The translations under genes were made by a program, and so were the position numbers. The notes beneath the pieces were generated by a model that was given only the letters and a program-made list of their open reading frames with translations, was not told where the DNA came from and made no database searches. Shown piece by piece: positions 8,001-15,680 of a DNA stretch of 46,290 bases (the first letter of the stretch is position 1; the number at the start of each line of letters is the position of its first letter). Source of the DNA: Flavobacteriaceae bacterium UBA7446 (GTDB taxonomy: Bacteria; Bacteroidota; Bacteroidia; Flavobacteriales; Flavobacteriaceae); NCBI GenBank assembly GCA_002478685.1, contig DLPY01000058.1, positions 1 to 46,290 of the forward strand. Direction: 5' to 3'.

Positions 8001-9984
8001 GTGCGAGTTTAATTAAAAATTGGTTTTTGTCCTGTTGTGCTTTTGCTATAAATTCTTTTGCCTCTGGGGTTGCTTTGATTGATTTTAGCTGTTCCTTAAG
8101 TGCTAGCAGAACAACGGCGCGCGTTCCTACTTTTTTTGCAGCAGTATTAAATAGTGGTTCTAGCTCTTCATGCGAAATGTGAGTTGCTAATGCTGCGATT
8201 TGAGCAGCCGTCTCTTCTTGCTTTTCAGCAGACAAACTTGTGAATTTTTTACCAATGCTTTTAAGCTCATCTATGGGTTTTACTACAGCTTTGGGTTGCG
8301 TTTGCTGTGGTTTTTGCTGTTGCTTTACCCAAGTGTCGCGTAGTCCAACCGTTTTGTTAAACACTCTTTTTGTTGAAGTGCTATCTGAGTCACAAACAAA
8401 ATATCCAAGGCGTTGGAACTGAAAACGGTCACCTGGTTTTGCCTGTGCCAGCATGGGCTCTGCAAATGCGGTACGCACTTCCAGTGAATCTGGGTTTAGA
8501 TGCGTCATAAAGTCAACTTCTTTGACGCCGTCTGGAGAGGCTGTTATAAACAGTCTGTCGTATTGCCGCACTTCAATTTCTTTCGCATGCGAGGCATCAA
8601 CCCAATGAATTGTGGCTTTGACTTTACGCTGGCTTTCAGGAGTACCGCTTCCACTAAGGCTTTTTGGGTCGTAGGTGCAGAAAACAGTAGAAACATTTCC
8701 TGCTGCGTCCTTTTCAACCGATTCCGCCTTAATGATATAAGCACTCTTAAGCCGAACTTCCCCTCCTAATTTTAGTCGGAAAAACTTGCGGTTTGCATCT
8801 TCTCTAAAATCATCTTGCTCAATATATAGCGTTTTTCCAAACGGCACCGTCCGCGTGCCCGCAGTTGTGTCTTCTGGATTATTTTCGGTTTGAAGTGCCT
8901 CTGTTTTGTTGTTTGAATAATTGGTAATTATCACTTTGATTGGGCTTAAAACCGCCATAGCCCGTGTTGCAGTTTTGTTTAGGTCTTCACGAATACAAAA
9001 CTCCAACAACGATGCATCGATTACATTTTCCCTTTTAGCAACCCCCACGATTTCGGCAAACTTGCGTAATGACGCGGATGTATATCCCCGTCGGCGCAAT
9101 CCGCTAATGGTAGGCATGCGAGGATCGTCCCATCCTGAAACGACTTCTTCCTCAACAAGACGTTGCAATTTTCGTTTACTCGTAATGGTGTAGTTTAGAT
9201 TAAGTCGAGCAAACTCTCGTTGCTTTGGGCGTAAGCCTCCTTGAACCAAGCTGTCTAAAAATGAATCGTATAAATCGCGGTGTGGCTTAAACTCAAGCGT
9301 GCACAACGAATGAGAAATTTGTTCTATGTAATCAGATTGTCCGTGCGCCCAGTCGTACATTGGGTAGACACACCATTTTTCAGCGGTGCGGTGATGTGAT
9401 TTATGTAAAATGCGGTACAGAATGGGGTCGCGTAATAACATATTTGGTGAGGCCATATCTCCCTTAAAGCGAAGCGTGAGCGAGCCCTCAGGGTGTTTCC
9501 CCGCTTTCATTTCTTCAAAAAGGCGAAGGGATACTTTAGGCGCCTGATTTCTATACGGGCTTTCTGTTCCTGGTGCGGTTGGAGTACCTTTTTGCGCTGC
9601 CATTTGCTCAGGTGTTTGCGGGTCCACGTATCCGTGTCCGTCTTTTATCAATTGAACCGCCCACAAATACAGTTGATCAAAATAGTCTGAAGCGTAACAC
9701 TCTTTATCCCACGAATAGCCTAACCAAGCCACATCTTTGCGGATAGCGTCTACAAAGTGCTGTTCTTCTTTGGCGGGATTGGTGTCATCGAAACGTAAGT
9801 TAACGGGGGCATTGTATTTTTTTCCCAACTCGAAGTTAAGACATATTGCTTTTACGTGGCCAATGTGTAAATACCCATTTGGCTCGGGGGGGAAACGAAA
9901 ACGCAATAGCCCAGGAGATAGCCCTGCTGCTAAGTCTTCATCAATGATATGTTCAATAAAATGTTTAGATGGCAGTTCGCTCAT
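7984..9984 (-). CDS. glnS: Glutaminyl-tRNA synthetase with a C-terminal extension
   Basis: This 666-residue class I synthetase charges tRNA-Gln. The HIGH motif is at residues 40-43 (GYLHIGHVKA) and the KMSKS-class loop is ITSKRKL. After the anticodon-binding beta-barrels (ending near LRDTWVKQQ) comes a Gln/Lys/Pro-rich linker. A helical tail of about 100 residues follows, so the protein is longer than E. coli GlnRS (about 550). Fusion of GlnRS to a YqeY/GatB-like tail is known, including annotated flavobacterial fusions, and the tail may be of that kind. A TACCTTTG promoter element lies upstream at 10001-10008. Confidence 0.95.
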   Translation of the reverse strand: MSELPSKHFIEHIIDEDLAAGLSPGLLRFRFPPEPNGYLHIGHVKAICLNFELGKKYNAPVNLRFDDTNPAKEEQHFVDAIRKDVAWLGYSWDKECYASDYFDQLYLWAVQLIKDGHGYVDPQTPEQMAAQKGTPTAPGTESPYRNQAPKVSLRLFEEMKAGKHPEGSLTLRFKGDMASPNMLLRDPILYRILHKSHHRTAEKWCVYPMYDWAHGQSDYIEQISHSLCTLEFKPHRDLYDSFLDSLVQGGLRPKQREFARLNLNYTITSKRKLQRLVEEEVVSGWDDPRMPTISGLRRRGYTSASLRKFAEIVGVAKRENVIDASLLEFCIREDLNKTATRAMAVLSPIKVIITNYSNNKTEALQTENNPEDTTAGTRTVPFGKTLYIEQDDFREDANRKFFRLKLGGEVRLKSAYIIKAESVEKDAAGNVSTVFCTYDPKSLSGSGTPESQRKVKATIHWVDASHAKEIEVRQYDRLFITASPDGVKEVDFMTHLNPDSLEVRTAFAEPMLAQAKPGDRFQFQRLGYFVCDSDSTSTKRVFNKTVGLRDTWVKQQQKPQQTQPKAVVKPIDELKSIGKKFTSLSAEKQEETAAQIAALATHISHEELEPLFNTAAKKVGTRAVVLLALKEQLKSIKATPEAKEFIAKAQQDKNQFLIKLAHEIKI

Positions 9985-10000
9985 CAGAAAATGTTTCGTA

Positions 10001-10008
10001 CAAAGGTA
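10001..10008 (-). promoter_or_regulatory. -7 promoter element for glnS
   Basis: The minus strand reads TACCTTTG, an exact TAnnTTTG match, 16 bases upstream of the glnS ATG (9982-9984). Confidence 0.5.
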
Positions 10009-10040
10009 ATTATTTAGGTATACTTGACTGTTTTAGTTTC

Positions 10041-10048
10041 TATATTTG
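10041..10048 (+). promoter_or_regulatory. -7 promoter element for folB
   Basis: TATATTTG is an exact TAnnTTTG match, 7 bases before the folB ATG at 10056. A TTG is present upstream, but the spacer is only 14 bases, so the -33 element is unclear. Confidence 0.5.
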
Positions 10049-10055
10049 GCGCACT

Positions 10056-10424
10056 ATGGGAAAAGTATTTTTAGAGAATGTTCAGGTATATGCGCATCAT
10101 GGGTGTTTGCCCGAAGAAACCTTGATTGGGAGCGACTACCGCGTTAACCTTTGGGTAGAGGCCGATTTGCAGCCTTCTGCAGCATCGGATGCGTTGGCGG
10201 ATACGGTTGATAATGTAACCTTGTGCGCTTGCATACGCGAAGAAATGGCAACGCCTGCAAAGCTATTGGAGCATGTGGGGAAACGTATTTTGGATCGTGT
10301 TTTTTCAACCTCGCCACTGGTAACCGAAGCGTGGGTAAAGGTGGCAAAAATAAACCCTCCGATTGGCGGGCATGTTGCTGCAGTAGCTATTGAGTTAAAA
10401 GAAGTTCGTCCAATAAAAAAGTAG
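10056..10424 (+). CDS. folB: Dihydroneopterin aldolase
   Basis: The 122-residue protein matches FolB in length and motifs: the start (VFLENVQVYAHHGCLPEE), an active-site region around LLEHVGKRIL, and the C-terminal KINPPIGG block. It cleaves 7,8-dihydroneopterin to 6-hydroxymethyl-dihydropterin in folate synthesis. The ATG at 10056 fits the family start and the promoter element at 10041-10048; upstream in-frame codons to 9969 belong to the glnS leader region. tRNA-Cys follows 18 bases after the stop, and the tRNA's promoter element overlaps that stop. Confidence 0.92.
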   Translation: MGKVFLENVQVYAHHGCLPEETLIGSDYRVNLWVEADLQPSAASDALADTVDNVTLCACIREEMATPAKLLEHVGKRILDRVFSTSPLVTEAWVKVAKINPPIGGHVAAVAIELKEVRPIKK

Positions 10425-10432
10425 TATTTTTG
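10425..10432 (+). promoter_or_regulatory. -7 promoter element for tRNA-Cys
   Basis: TATTTTTG is an exact TAnnTTTG match and begins one base after the folB stop codon. A TTC 17 bases upstream could stand in for the -33 TTG. Confidence 0.5.
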
Positions 10433-10442
10433 CCGTCCAACA

Positions 10443-10513
10443 GGCACCGTGGCCGAGTGGCTAGGCAGAGCTCTGCAAAAGCTTGTACAGCGGTTCGAAT
10501 CCGCTCGGTGCCT
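10443..10513 (+). tRNA. tRNA-Cys (GCA)
   Basis: A 71-base cloverleaf. The 7-bp acceptor stem GGCACCG/CGGTGCC is followed by discriminator U, the normal identity base for tRNA-Cys. The anticodon loop is CTGCAAA with anticodon GCA. The T arm is CAGCGGTTCGAATCCGCT. CCA is not encoded. The convergent LysE-family gene ends on the very next base, with no terminator visible between them. Confidence 0.95.
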
Positions 10514-11185
10514 CTACTTTAAACGCTCTTGTAGTGTTGCCTCCAATTTTTGCTTTTCGTCTGGAAAAGTTCCCTGAAAAACAAAAAACAAACCAAACAA
10601 CATTAGAATTATGTGTACAAACTGCTTGAGTTTGTAAATAACCTGTAGCTTTAGTCTAGGCTTGAGTTGTTTTGCCAAATAGATTTTTATCAAATCAAAA
10701 GACAAATACACCACTAAAATATAGGTAAAGAAAGGGATGATTTTGCTGTAGTCCATTTGGTATTTACTCCCAAAAACCACCATCAATCCCAACCAAAAAA
10801 GCAATGACCCAATGTTAATGATATTAAGCAAAAAGCCTTTACCAATAAAGAAAAGGTAATTTCCTTTGTTAAGTTGTTCTGGTGCAAAAACGACGTTTTT
10901 TTTATTTGTCCGTGTTCGAAAAAAGGATATCAGCCCAAAAGAAAGTAACATCACACCGCCCAACAAAAACCATCGCGGATTTCCTTCAAGGCTTTGGCGT
11001 ATAGAGTTTGCCCCCAAAGAAGCAATAGCTATAAACACTATATCGGCGATAACCGCCCCAATATCAACACAAAAGGCTCTGCGTGCGCCTTTGGAAATAC
11101 TGGTCTCAATAATAACAAAGAAAACGGGACCTGTAGAAACAGCCAACAATAACGAAAAGGGTATTGCGGCTAAAAATTCATTCAT
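10514..11185 (-). CDS. LysE family translocator (amino-acid export type membrane protein)
   Basis: The 223-residue protein has about six hydrophobic segments. The LysE/RhtB-type start contains SLLLAVSTGPVFFVIIE, in which the S-x-GP motif is characteristic. The family exports amino acids or related solutes across the inner membrane; the substrate here is unknown. The chosen ATG is 11183-11185, because the 16 codons upstream lie inside the preceding gene and do not look like a LysE N-terminus. The start overlaps the GIN-domain gene by 8 bases, suggesting coupled translation. The stop codon abuts tRNA-Cys. Confidence 0.8.
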   Translation of the reverse strand: MNEFLAAIPFSLLLAVSTGPVFFVIIETSISKGARRAFCVDIGAVIADIVFIAIASLGANSIRQSLEGNPRWFLLGGVMLLSFGLISFFRTRTNKKNVVFAPEQLNKGNYLFFIGKGFLLNIINIGSLLFWLGLMVVFGSKYQMDYSKIIPFFTYILVVYLSFDLIKIYLAKQLKPRLKLQVIYKLKQFVHIILMLFGLFFVFQGTFPDEKQKLEATLQERLK

Positions 11186-11867
11186 TAGTAGGTGTTTGCT
11201 CTGTTGGAGTAGCAAGGGCAATAGTCCCGCCAAGGGATATTTTTTTAATCAACTTTTTTGGTTCTCCGTAAACTTTAACAGAGCCGCCAAAAGAAACCGT
11301 TGCCTCCACAATCTCTGTGGCGCGAACAGCCGCATTACCTCCTGCTTTTACACGAACTTCTAGCTGCTCAGAGTCCATTGTTGCTGCGTCGACAACGCCC
11401 CCAGCGCTCACACGGTGTTCTTGAGTAACAGCAGCACCTTTTAAGTTTACGATACCTCCAGACACTGTTTTAGTAGAAACTTTTTGCACATCCAATAACG
11501 CATCGATTTCTGCGCCTTCTTGGGCTTTTAAAACAATGCTTTGTTGGAATAATACATCTTGGCAAGACACAAAAGCACCTTCGTTGGCGTCTATCACTTC
11601 TAGGGGGTTAGACGTAAAAAGCGCAACTGTAGTATTAAAACCACTAAGGCGTTTTTTTACATCCATCCGTATATAAAGCCTCCCGTTTTTGTTTTTGTAA
11701 GACAAGAATTCTTTGTTTTTTCCTTCAACAACTAAAGAGTCAGCTCCTGAAGGAATAACAGTAACACGAATTCCGTCAAATACTTTTATTTCGTTAAACT
11801 GCCCTAAGCGAATGGTTTGGCTATATGTAAACGAAGAAATTAAAAAAAGAAAGATAAGAAGACGCAC
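11178..11867 (-). CDS. GIN-domain (DUF2807) secreted protein, putative auto-transporter adhesin head
   Basis: The 229-residue protein has an N-terminal signal peptide (about residues 1-16, ending SFTYS). A repetitive beta-rich body follows, with the IPSGADSLVVEGK block and GG-containing turns (VSAGG, VKAGGNA, VSFGGS, ISLGG) typical of the stacked strands of the GIN/DUF2807 domain. Proteins of this family are common and exported in Bacteroidota; their function is not established. It follows rnr on the same strand and overlaps the LysE-type gene. Confidence 0.75.
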   Translation of the reverse strand: MRLLIFLFLISSFTYSQTIRLGQFNEIKVFDGIRVTVIPSGADSLVVEGKNKEFLSYKNKNGRLYIRMDVKKRLSGFNTTVALFTSNPLEVIDANEGAFVSCQDVLFQQSIVLKAQEGAEIDALLDVQKVSTKTVSGGIVNLKGAAVTQEHRVSAGGVVDAATMDSEQLEVRVKAGGNAAVRATEIVEATVSFGGSVKVYGEPKKLIKKISLGGTIALATPTEQTPTNE

Positions 11868-11893
11868 ATTTAAGATTTTATCAAATATACAAC

Positions 11894-14059
11894 TTATTCT
11901 GCGAGTCCTATAAGTAAAAAATCCAAGTGTCTTTTGATTGGGTCAGCTGACTCTACTAGAACCAAAACTCTGTCGCCTAGTTGATATTTTTTTTTGGTTT
12001 TTTCACCCACAAATGCATAATTCATTTCGTCGTAAATAAAATAATCCTCTGGAATGTCTTGAGGGCGAACCATGCCCTCACATTTATTGCCATCAACTTC
12101 TACATAAAGACCTCGCTCTACAACACCAGAGATAACGCCAGTAAACTTCTCTCCTATACGTTGTTCCATAAACTTAACTTGCATAAACTTAATGGAGTCA
12201 CGCTCTGCTTTAGTGGCAAGAACTTCCATAGCAGAGCAGTGCTTCATCGTAGCTTCATATACCTCTTGTTTAGGTGGTTTATTACCGTCTAAGTAATGTT
12301 GTAACAACCTATGCGCAACTACATCTGGGTAACGCCGTATGGGTGAAGTGAAATGTGTGTAATAATCAAAAGCTAAACCGTAATGACCAATATTTTGTGT
12401 CGTGTAAGTCGCTTTGCTCATACTTCTGATGGTAAGCGTATCAATAAGGTTTTGTTCGCGTTTGTTGCGAATGTCTTTTAATAGTTTATTAATAGAATGC
12501 GCTGTAGTTTCTGGTGAGGCTAAGTCCAAAGAATACCCAAAGCTACCTATCACGCGATTCAATTGGTCCAACTTTTCTTCATCTGGCTCATCATGAACCC
12601 TAAAAACAAAGGTTTTATTAGCATCTTGTTTGGCAATAAACTCCGACACTTTTTTGTTGGCGAGCAACATATATTCTTCAATAAGCTTATTGGCGTCTTT
12701 GCTGGTGTTTACAAAAACTTTTGTAGGTTGTTGTTTTTCGTCAAGATTAAATTTAACCTCTTCTTTATCAAATGAAATAGCCCCCCTATGCATACGTTTT
12801 TGACGTAGTTTTTTTGCTGTTTTGTCTAATTGCAAAATAGCGTCAACTACAGTTATGTCTGCCGTATACGATTCATTAGTAAGCGAAATATGAGCGGGTA
12901 TTACTCCTTGTTGTGTTTCTATTATATGCTGTGCCTCATGGTATGCAAAACGGTAATTGGATTTGATAACCGTTCTGCCAAATTTTTGTTCACGAATATT
13001 GCCAAAAGCATCTAATATAAAGATAGCAGAAAAAGTAAACTTCTCTTCATTTGGACGCAACGAACACACATTATTGGAAAGCTGTTCCGGAAGCATAGGG
13101 ACGACCCTATCAACCAAATAAACAGAAGTAGCGCGTTGATATGCTTCATCATCTAGGAGTGTTCCTGGTTTTACATAGTGAGAAACATCCGCGATATGAA
13201 TTCCTACTTCAAATAAACCTTCTTCTAAAGGTACAAAAGATAAAGCGTCGTCAAAATCTTTTGCGTCTGTAGGATCAATAGTAAATGTAAAAACGTCTCT
13301 GTAATCCATTCGGCGTGAAATTTCTTTTTCATCTAAATGGATATTAATTTGATTCGCTTCCGCTTCTATGTGATTATCAAATTTATAGGGTAGTCCGTAC
13401 TCGGCTAAAATAGTGTGCATCTCTGTGTCGGCTTCGCCTGGAGCTCCCAACACTTCTTCTATTTTAGCTTGTGGTGACTTCGTGTCTTTCCAAGACGTAA
13501 ATGAAACTAAAACCCGGTCTCCGTCTTCCGTCTTCATTTTTGGTTCTGCTTCAATATAAAAATCTACCGTTGATATTTTTGGGCTTACTCGCACAAATAA
13601 GGTTCCATTCTTTTTTTGGAGCGTTCCTACAAATTGTGTGCGTTTTCTAGAAATAACTTCTAAAATTTTTGCTTCTTTTCGTTTTTTACCTCGTGTTGGA
13701 TACACATAAAAACGTACTGTATCGCCACTAAATGCTTTGTGAAACTGATTCGAGGCAACAATCAAATCTTCTTCAAAATCGTCACAAATAACATAACCAA
13801 CACCTTTTGCTGATAAATCAAGAATTCCCTCGTAATGATTTTTACGAGATTTTGCTTTATAACTTCCCCGAGAATGTTGCTCGATTAGTTTTTGGTCTGC
13901 AAGTTTTTTAAGGCTTTTTATAATGTGATTACGCCCACTTGGGTCTGTCACACCAAGACGTGCGGCAATTTGTTTGTAGGTAAATGTTTGTGTTGGGTAC
14001 TGATCAAGAAGATTTAAAATGTTTTTTTGTACAGAAAGTGTTTTCTTTTTCTTACCCAT
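11894..14059 (-). CDS. rnr: Ribonuclease R
   Basis: A 3'-to-5' exoribonuclease of 721 residues that degrades structured RNA. The order is an N-terminal winged-helix region, two cold-shock-type domains, the RNB catalytic domain with TIDPTDAKDFDDALS carrying the metal-binding aspartates, and a C-terminal S1 domain (GEKFTGVISGVVERGLYVEV). I use ATG 14057-14059 (MGKKKK) rather than one 15 codons upstream. A TTG-N17-TACCTTTG promoter lies at 14065-14092, inside those extra codons, and the shorter start fits the family. Its promoter faces the oriC-like region. Confidence 0.95.
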   Translation of the reverse strand: MGKKKKTLSVQKNILNLLDQYPTQTFTYKQIAARLGVTDPSGRNHIIKSLKKLADQKLIEQHSRGSYKAKSRKNHYEGILDLSAKGVGYVICDDFEEDLIVASNQFHKAFSGDTVRFYVYPTRGKKRKEAKILEVISRKRTQFVGTLQKKNGTLFVRVSPKISTVDFYIEAEPKMKTEDGDRVLVSFTSWKDTKSPQAKIEEVLGAPGEADTEMHTILAEYGLPYKFDNHIEAEANQINIHLDEKEISRRMDYRDVFTFTIDPTDAKDFDDALSFVPLEEGLFEVGIHIADVSHYVKPGTLLDDEAYQRATSVYLVDRVVPMLPEQLSNNVCSLRPNEEKFTFSAIFILDAFGNIREQKFGRTVIKSNYRFAYHEAQHIIETQQGVIPAHISLTNESYTADITVVDAILQLDKTAKKLRQKRMHRGAISFDKEEVKFNLDEKQQPTKVFVNTSKDANKLIEEYMLLANKKVSEFIAKQDANKTFVFRVHDEPDEEKLDQLNRVIGSFGYSLDLASPETTAHSINKLLKDIRNKREQNLIDTLTIRSMSKATYTTQNIGHYGLAFDYYTHFTSPIRRYPDVVAHRLLQHYLDGNKPPKQEVYEATMKHCSAMEVLATKAERDSIKFMQVKFMEQRIGEKFTGVISGVVERGLYVEVDGNKCEGMVRPQDIPEDYFIYDEMNYAFVGEKTKKKYQLGDRVLVLVESADPIKRHLDFLLIGLAE

Positions 14060-14064
14060 ATCAG

Positions 14065-14092
14065 CAAAGGTACTGTTTCTGTAACCACTCAA
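14065..14092 (-). promoter_or_regulatory. Promoter of rnr (-33 TTG, 17-base spacer, -7 TACCTTTG)
   Basis: On the minus strand a TTG (14090-14092) is separated by 17 bases from TACCTTTG (14065-14072). This is a full match to the Bacteroidota promoter. The -7 element ends 5 bases before the ATG, so the message is likely leaderless. The -33 element lies 5 bases from a DnaA-box-like sequence at 14097-14105. Confidence 0.7.
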
Positions 14093-14474
14093 ACACTTAT
14101 CCATATGTTAATTAATCATATCTTATTTTCTTTTATTTTAATTTAAGTATGATGATTATGATAGTATGTGGATAAGTGGTATAACTTTCTTCTTTTTAAT
14201 TTATATTGCTTTAAATAAAGAGGTTAAATGATTATTACGTTAAAAACCTCTTGTTAATAAACCAAAAAAAAGTGTGGATGGAGTTTCAATAAACAACCAT
14301 AACATTTATTCTAAAATCATATTATTTTTTCATTGTAATTATTATTTATTTTTTTCTTAACAATTATTAAAAGAAATAAACACTACTATTTACAAAACTT
14401 AATTTTTAATACTCTGAAAAAAGCTGGTTTATCAACAACAATAAAATTGTAATTTAGAGCGTAAATTTCATCTT
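14093..14474. other. oriC: Candidate replication origin (oriC) in the rnr-rpiB divergent gap
   Basis: The gap is strongly AT-rich with no credible gene. DnaA-box-like sequences are TTATCCATA at 14097-14105 (plus, one mismatch), a perfect TTATCCACA on the minus strand at 14167-14175, and TTATCAACA at 14429-14437 (plus, one mismatch). Two weaker minus-strand matches lie at 14252-14260 and 14273-14281. The first two are arms of an inverted repeat. An 8-bp inverted repeat, AAGAGGTT/AACCTCTT, occupies 14218-14225 and 14245-14252. Two long A/T-only stretches could unwind. parS-like sites lie 10-12 kb away and rnpA is 1 kb away. Origin function is inferred; dnaA is not in the window. Confidence 0.5.
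14167..14175 (-). promoter_or_regulatory. Perfect DnaA box
   Basis: TGTGGATAA on the plus strand is TTATCCACA on the minus strand, the exact DnaA-box consensus. It lies in the AT-rich rnr-rpiB gap. Confidence 0.6.
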
Positions 14475-14909
14475 ATGCATATTGCCATTGGTAACGACCA
14501 CGCAGGCTCTGAACTTAAAAAAGAATTGTTTTCCTTATTAACCGTGCTGGGACACACCTACCACAACCACGGAACAGACACAACAGAAAGTGTAGATTAT
14601 CCCGATTTTATTCATCCGGTTGCAGTTGATGTACGTGACGGTAAAGCAGACTTCGGCATCATTATTTGCGGAAGCGGAAATGGCGCAAACATGACTGCAA
14701 ATAAATATCCTGAAATACGTTCGGCACTTTGTTGGACAGCAGAGCTTAGTGCGCTAGCGAGACAACACAACAACGCCAATATCTTAAGCATTCCCGCGCG
14801 TTTTGTTTCTGAGCAAGTAGCAAAAGATATGGTAAAAACATTCTTAATTACAGACTTTGAAGGCGGAAGACATGAGCGCCGGGTAACTAAAATATCCCAA
14901 TGTTGCTAA
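14475..14909 (+). CDS. rpiB: Ribose-5-phosphate isomerase B
   Basis: The 144-residue RpiB/LacAB-type isomerase interconverts ribose 5-phosphate and ribulose 5-phosphate in the pentose phosphate pathway. It opens with MHIAIGNDHAG (catalytic-region His9). Cys65 lies in GIIICGSGNGANM, where the catalytic cysteine of RpiB is found, and the RQHNNANILSIPAR block is present. Length is normal. The stop overlaps the next gene by 10 bases, suggesting coupled translation. The upstream region is the AT-rich candidate origin. Confidence 0.95.
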   Translation: MHIAIGNDHAGSELKKELFSLLTVLGHTYHNHGTDTTESVDYPDFIHPVAVDVRDGKADFGIIICGSGNGANMTANKYPEIRSALCWTAELSALARQHNNANILSIPARFVSEQVAKDMVKTFLITDFEGGRHERRVTKISQCC

Positions 14910-15349
14910 CCTGGCAGCGTTATACTTGGAAAGAACTTACGCCAGAATTACTTTACAAAATTTTGGCGCTTCGCGCCCGTGTGTTTGTTGTTGAGCAAAA
15001 CTGTCCCTATTTGGATTTAGACGGAAAAGACGAAACAGCACTTCATTTGTGTGCGTTTTTTGATAGTGATTTAATTGGTTATGCCCGAATTTTTATCGAT
15101 CAAAGCCCGTGTGTAATTGGGCGTGTTGTGGTGCATCAAAAACACCGAGCAAAAGATTATGGGCGAAAACTAATGCAAAAAAGCATTGCCGCACTTCCCG
15201 CTGACAAAGAAATTTTTATTTCTGCCCAAGAGCGCCTAAAAAACTTTTATGAATCTTTGGGCTTTTACCAATCAGCGGAAGGATATTTAGAAGACGGCAT
15301 TCCGCATATTCCTATGTTGCTTCCGCCGCGGAACGCCATTGAAAAATAA
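14900..15349 (+). CDS. ElaA-like GNAT family N-acetyltransferase
   Basis: The 149-residue protein resembles ElaA: LYKILALRARVFVVEQNCPYLDLDGKD at the N-terminus, then the acetyl-CoA region with IGRVVVHQKHRAKDYGRKLM, a Q/R-x-x-G-x-G/A-like pyrophosphate loop, and the C-terminal FYESLGF. GNAT enzymes move acetyl groups from acetyl-CoA to amines; the ElaA substrate is unknown. The ATG at 14900 overlaps rpiB. Its 3' end overlaps the convergent rnpA gene by 38 bases, so both proteins' C-termini are encoded by the same DNA on opposite strands. Confidence 0.85.
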   Translation: MLLTWQRYTWKELTPELLYKILALRARVFVVEQNCPYLDLDGKDETALHLCAFFDSDLIGYARIFIDQSPCVIGRVVVHQKHRAKDYGRKLMQKSIAALPADKEIFISAQERLKNFYESLGFYQSAEGYLEDGIPHIPMLLPPRNAIEK

Positions 15350-15680
15350 GCGTTTCCATAGGCCTCTCGAGCCCTTCAAGCGTTGGGAACTCTCTTCCTT
15401 CAAAAATAAAAAACCCACTACCCGAAAAAGGAATGTAGCCTTCTTTGCTTCGTACCAACTTAAACTGTTCTCGCATCAAACGTTTAATTCTATTACGGTC
15501 AACCGCACGAGGGAATAACCGTTTGGAAACACCAAAGCCTAAAGCTAGTCCATTCAAACCATCATTCAAAAAAACCAACTTTAGTGGTTTTTTTCTAATG
15601 TGGTTGCCTTCAGTAAAAAGCGTTTCAATTGCTTTTTTGCTTTTTAGGCGCGTTATTTCATTGGGTGTTTTCGAAAACAT
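15312..15680 (-). CDS. rnpA: Ribonuclease P protein component
   Basis: The 122-residue basic protein pairs with the RNase P RNA to cut 5' leaders from tRNA precursors. The family signature is VDRNRIKRLMREQF (the RNR motif), preceded by the ALGFGVSKRLFPRAV strand. The ATG (15678-15680) lies 23 bases inside the end of the M1 peptidase gene. The usual upstream neighbour rpmH is absent here. The 3' end overlaps elaA by 38 bases on the opposite strand. Confidence 0.92.
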   Translation of the reverse strand: MFSKTPNEITRLKSKKAIETLFTEGNHIRKKPLKLVFLNDGLNGLALGFGVSKRLFPRAVDRNRIKRLMREQFKLVRSKEGYIPFSGSGFFIFEGREFPTLEGLERPMETLIFQWRSAAEAT

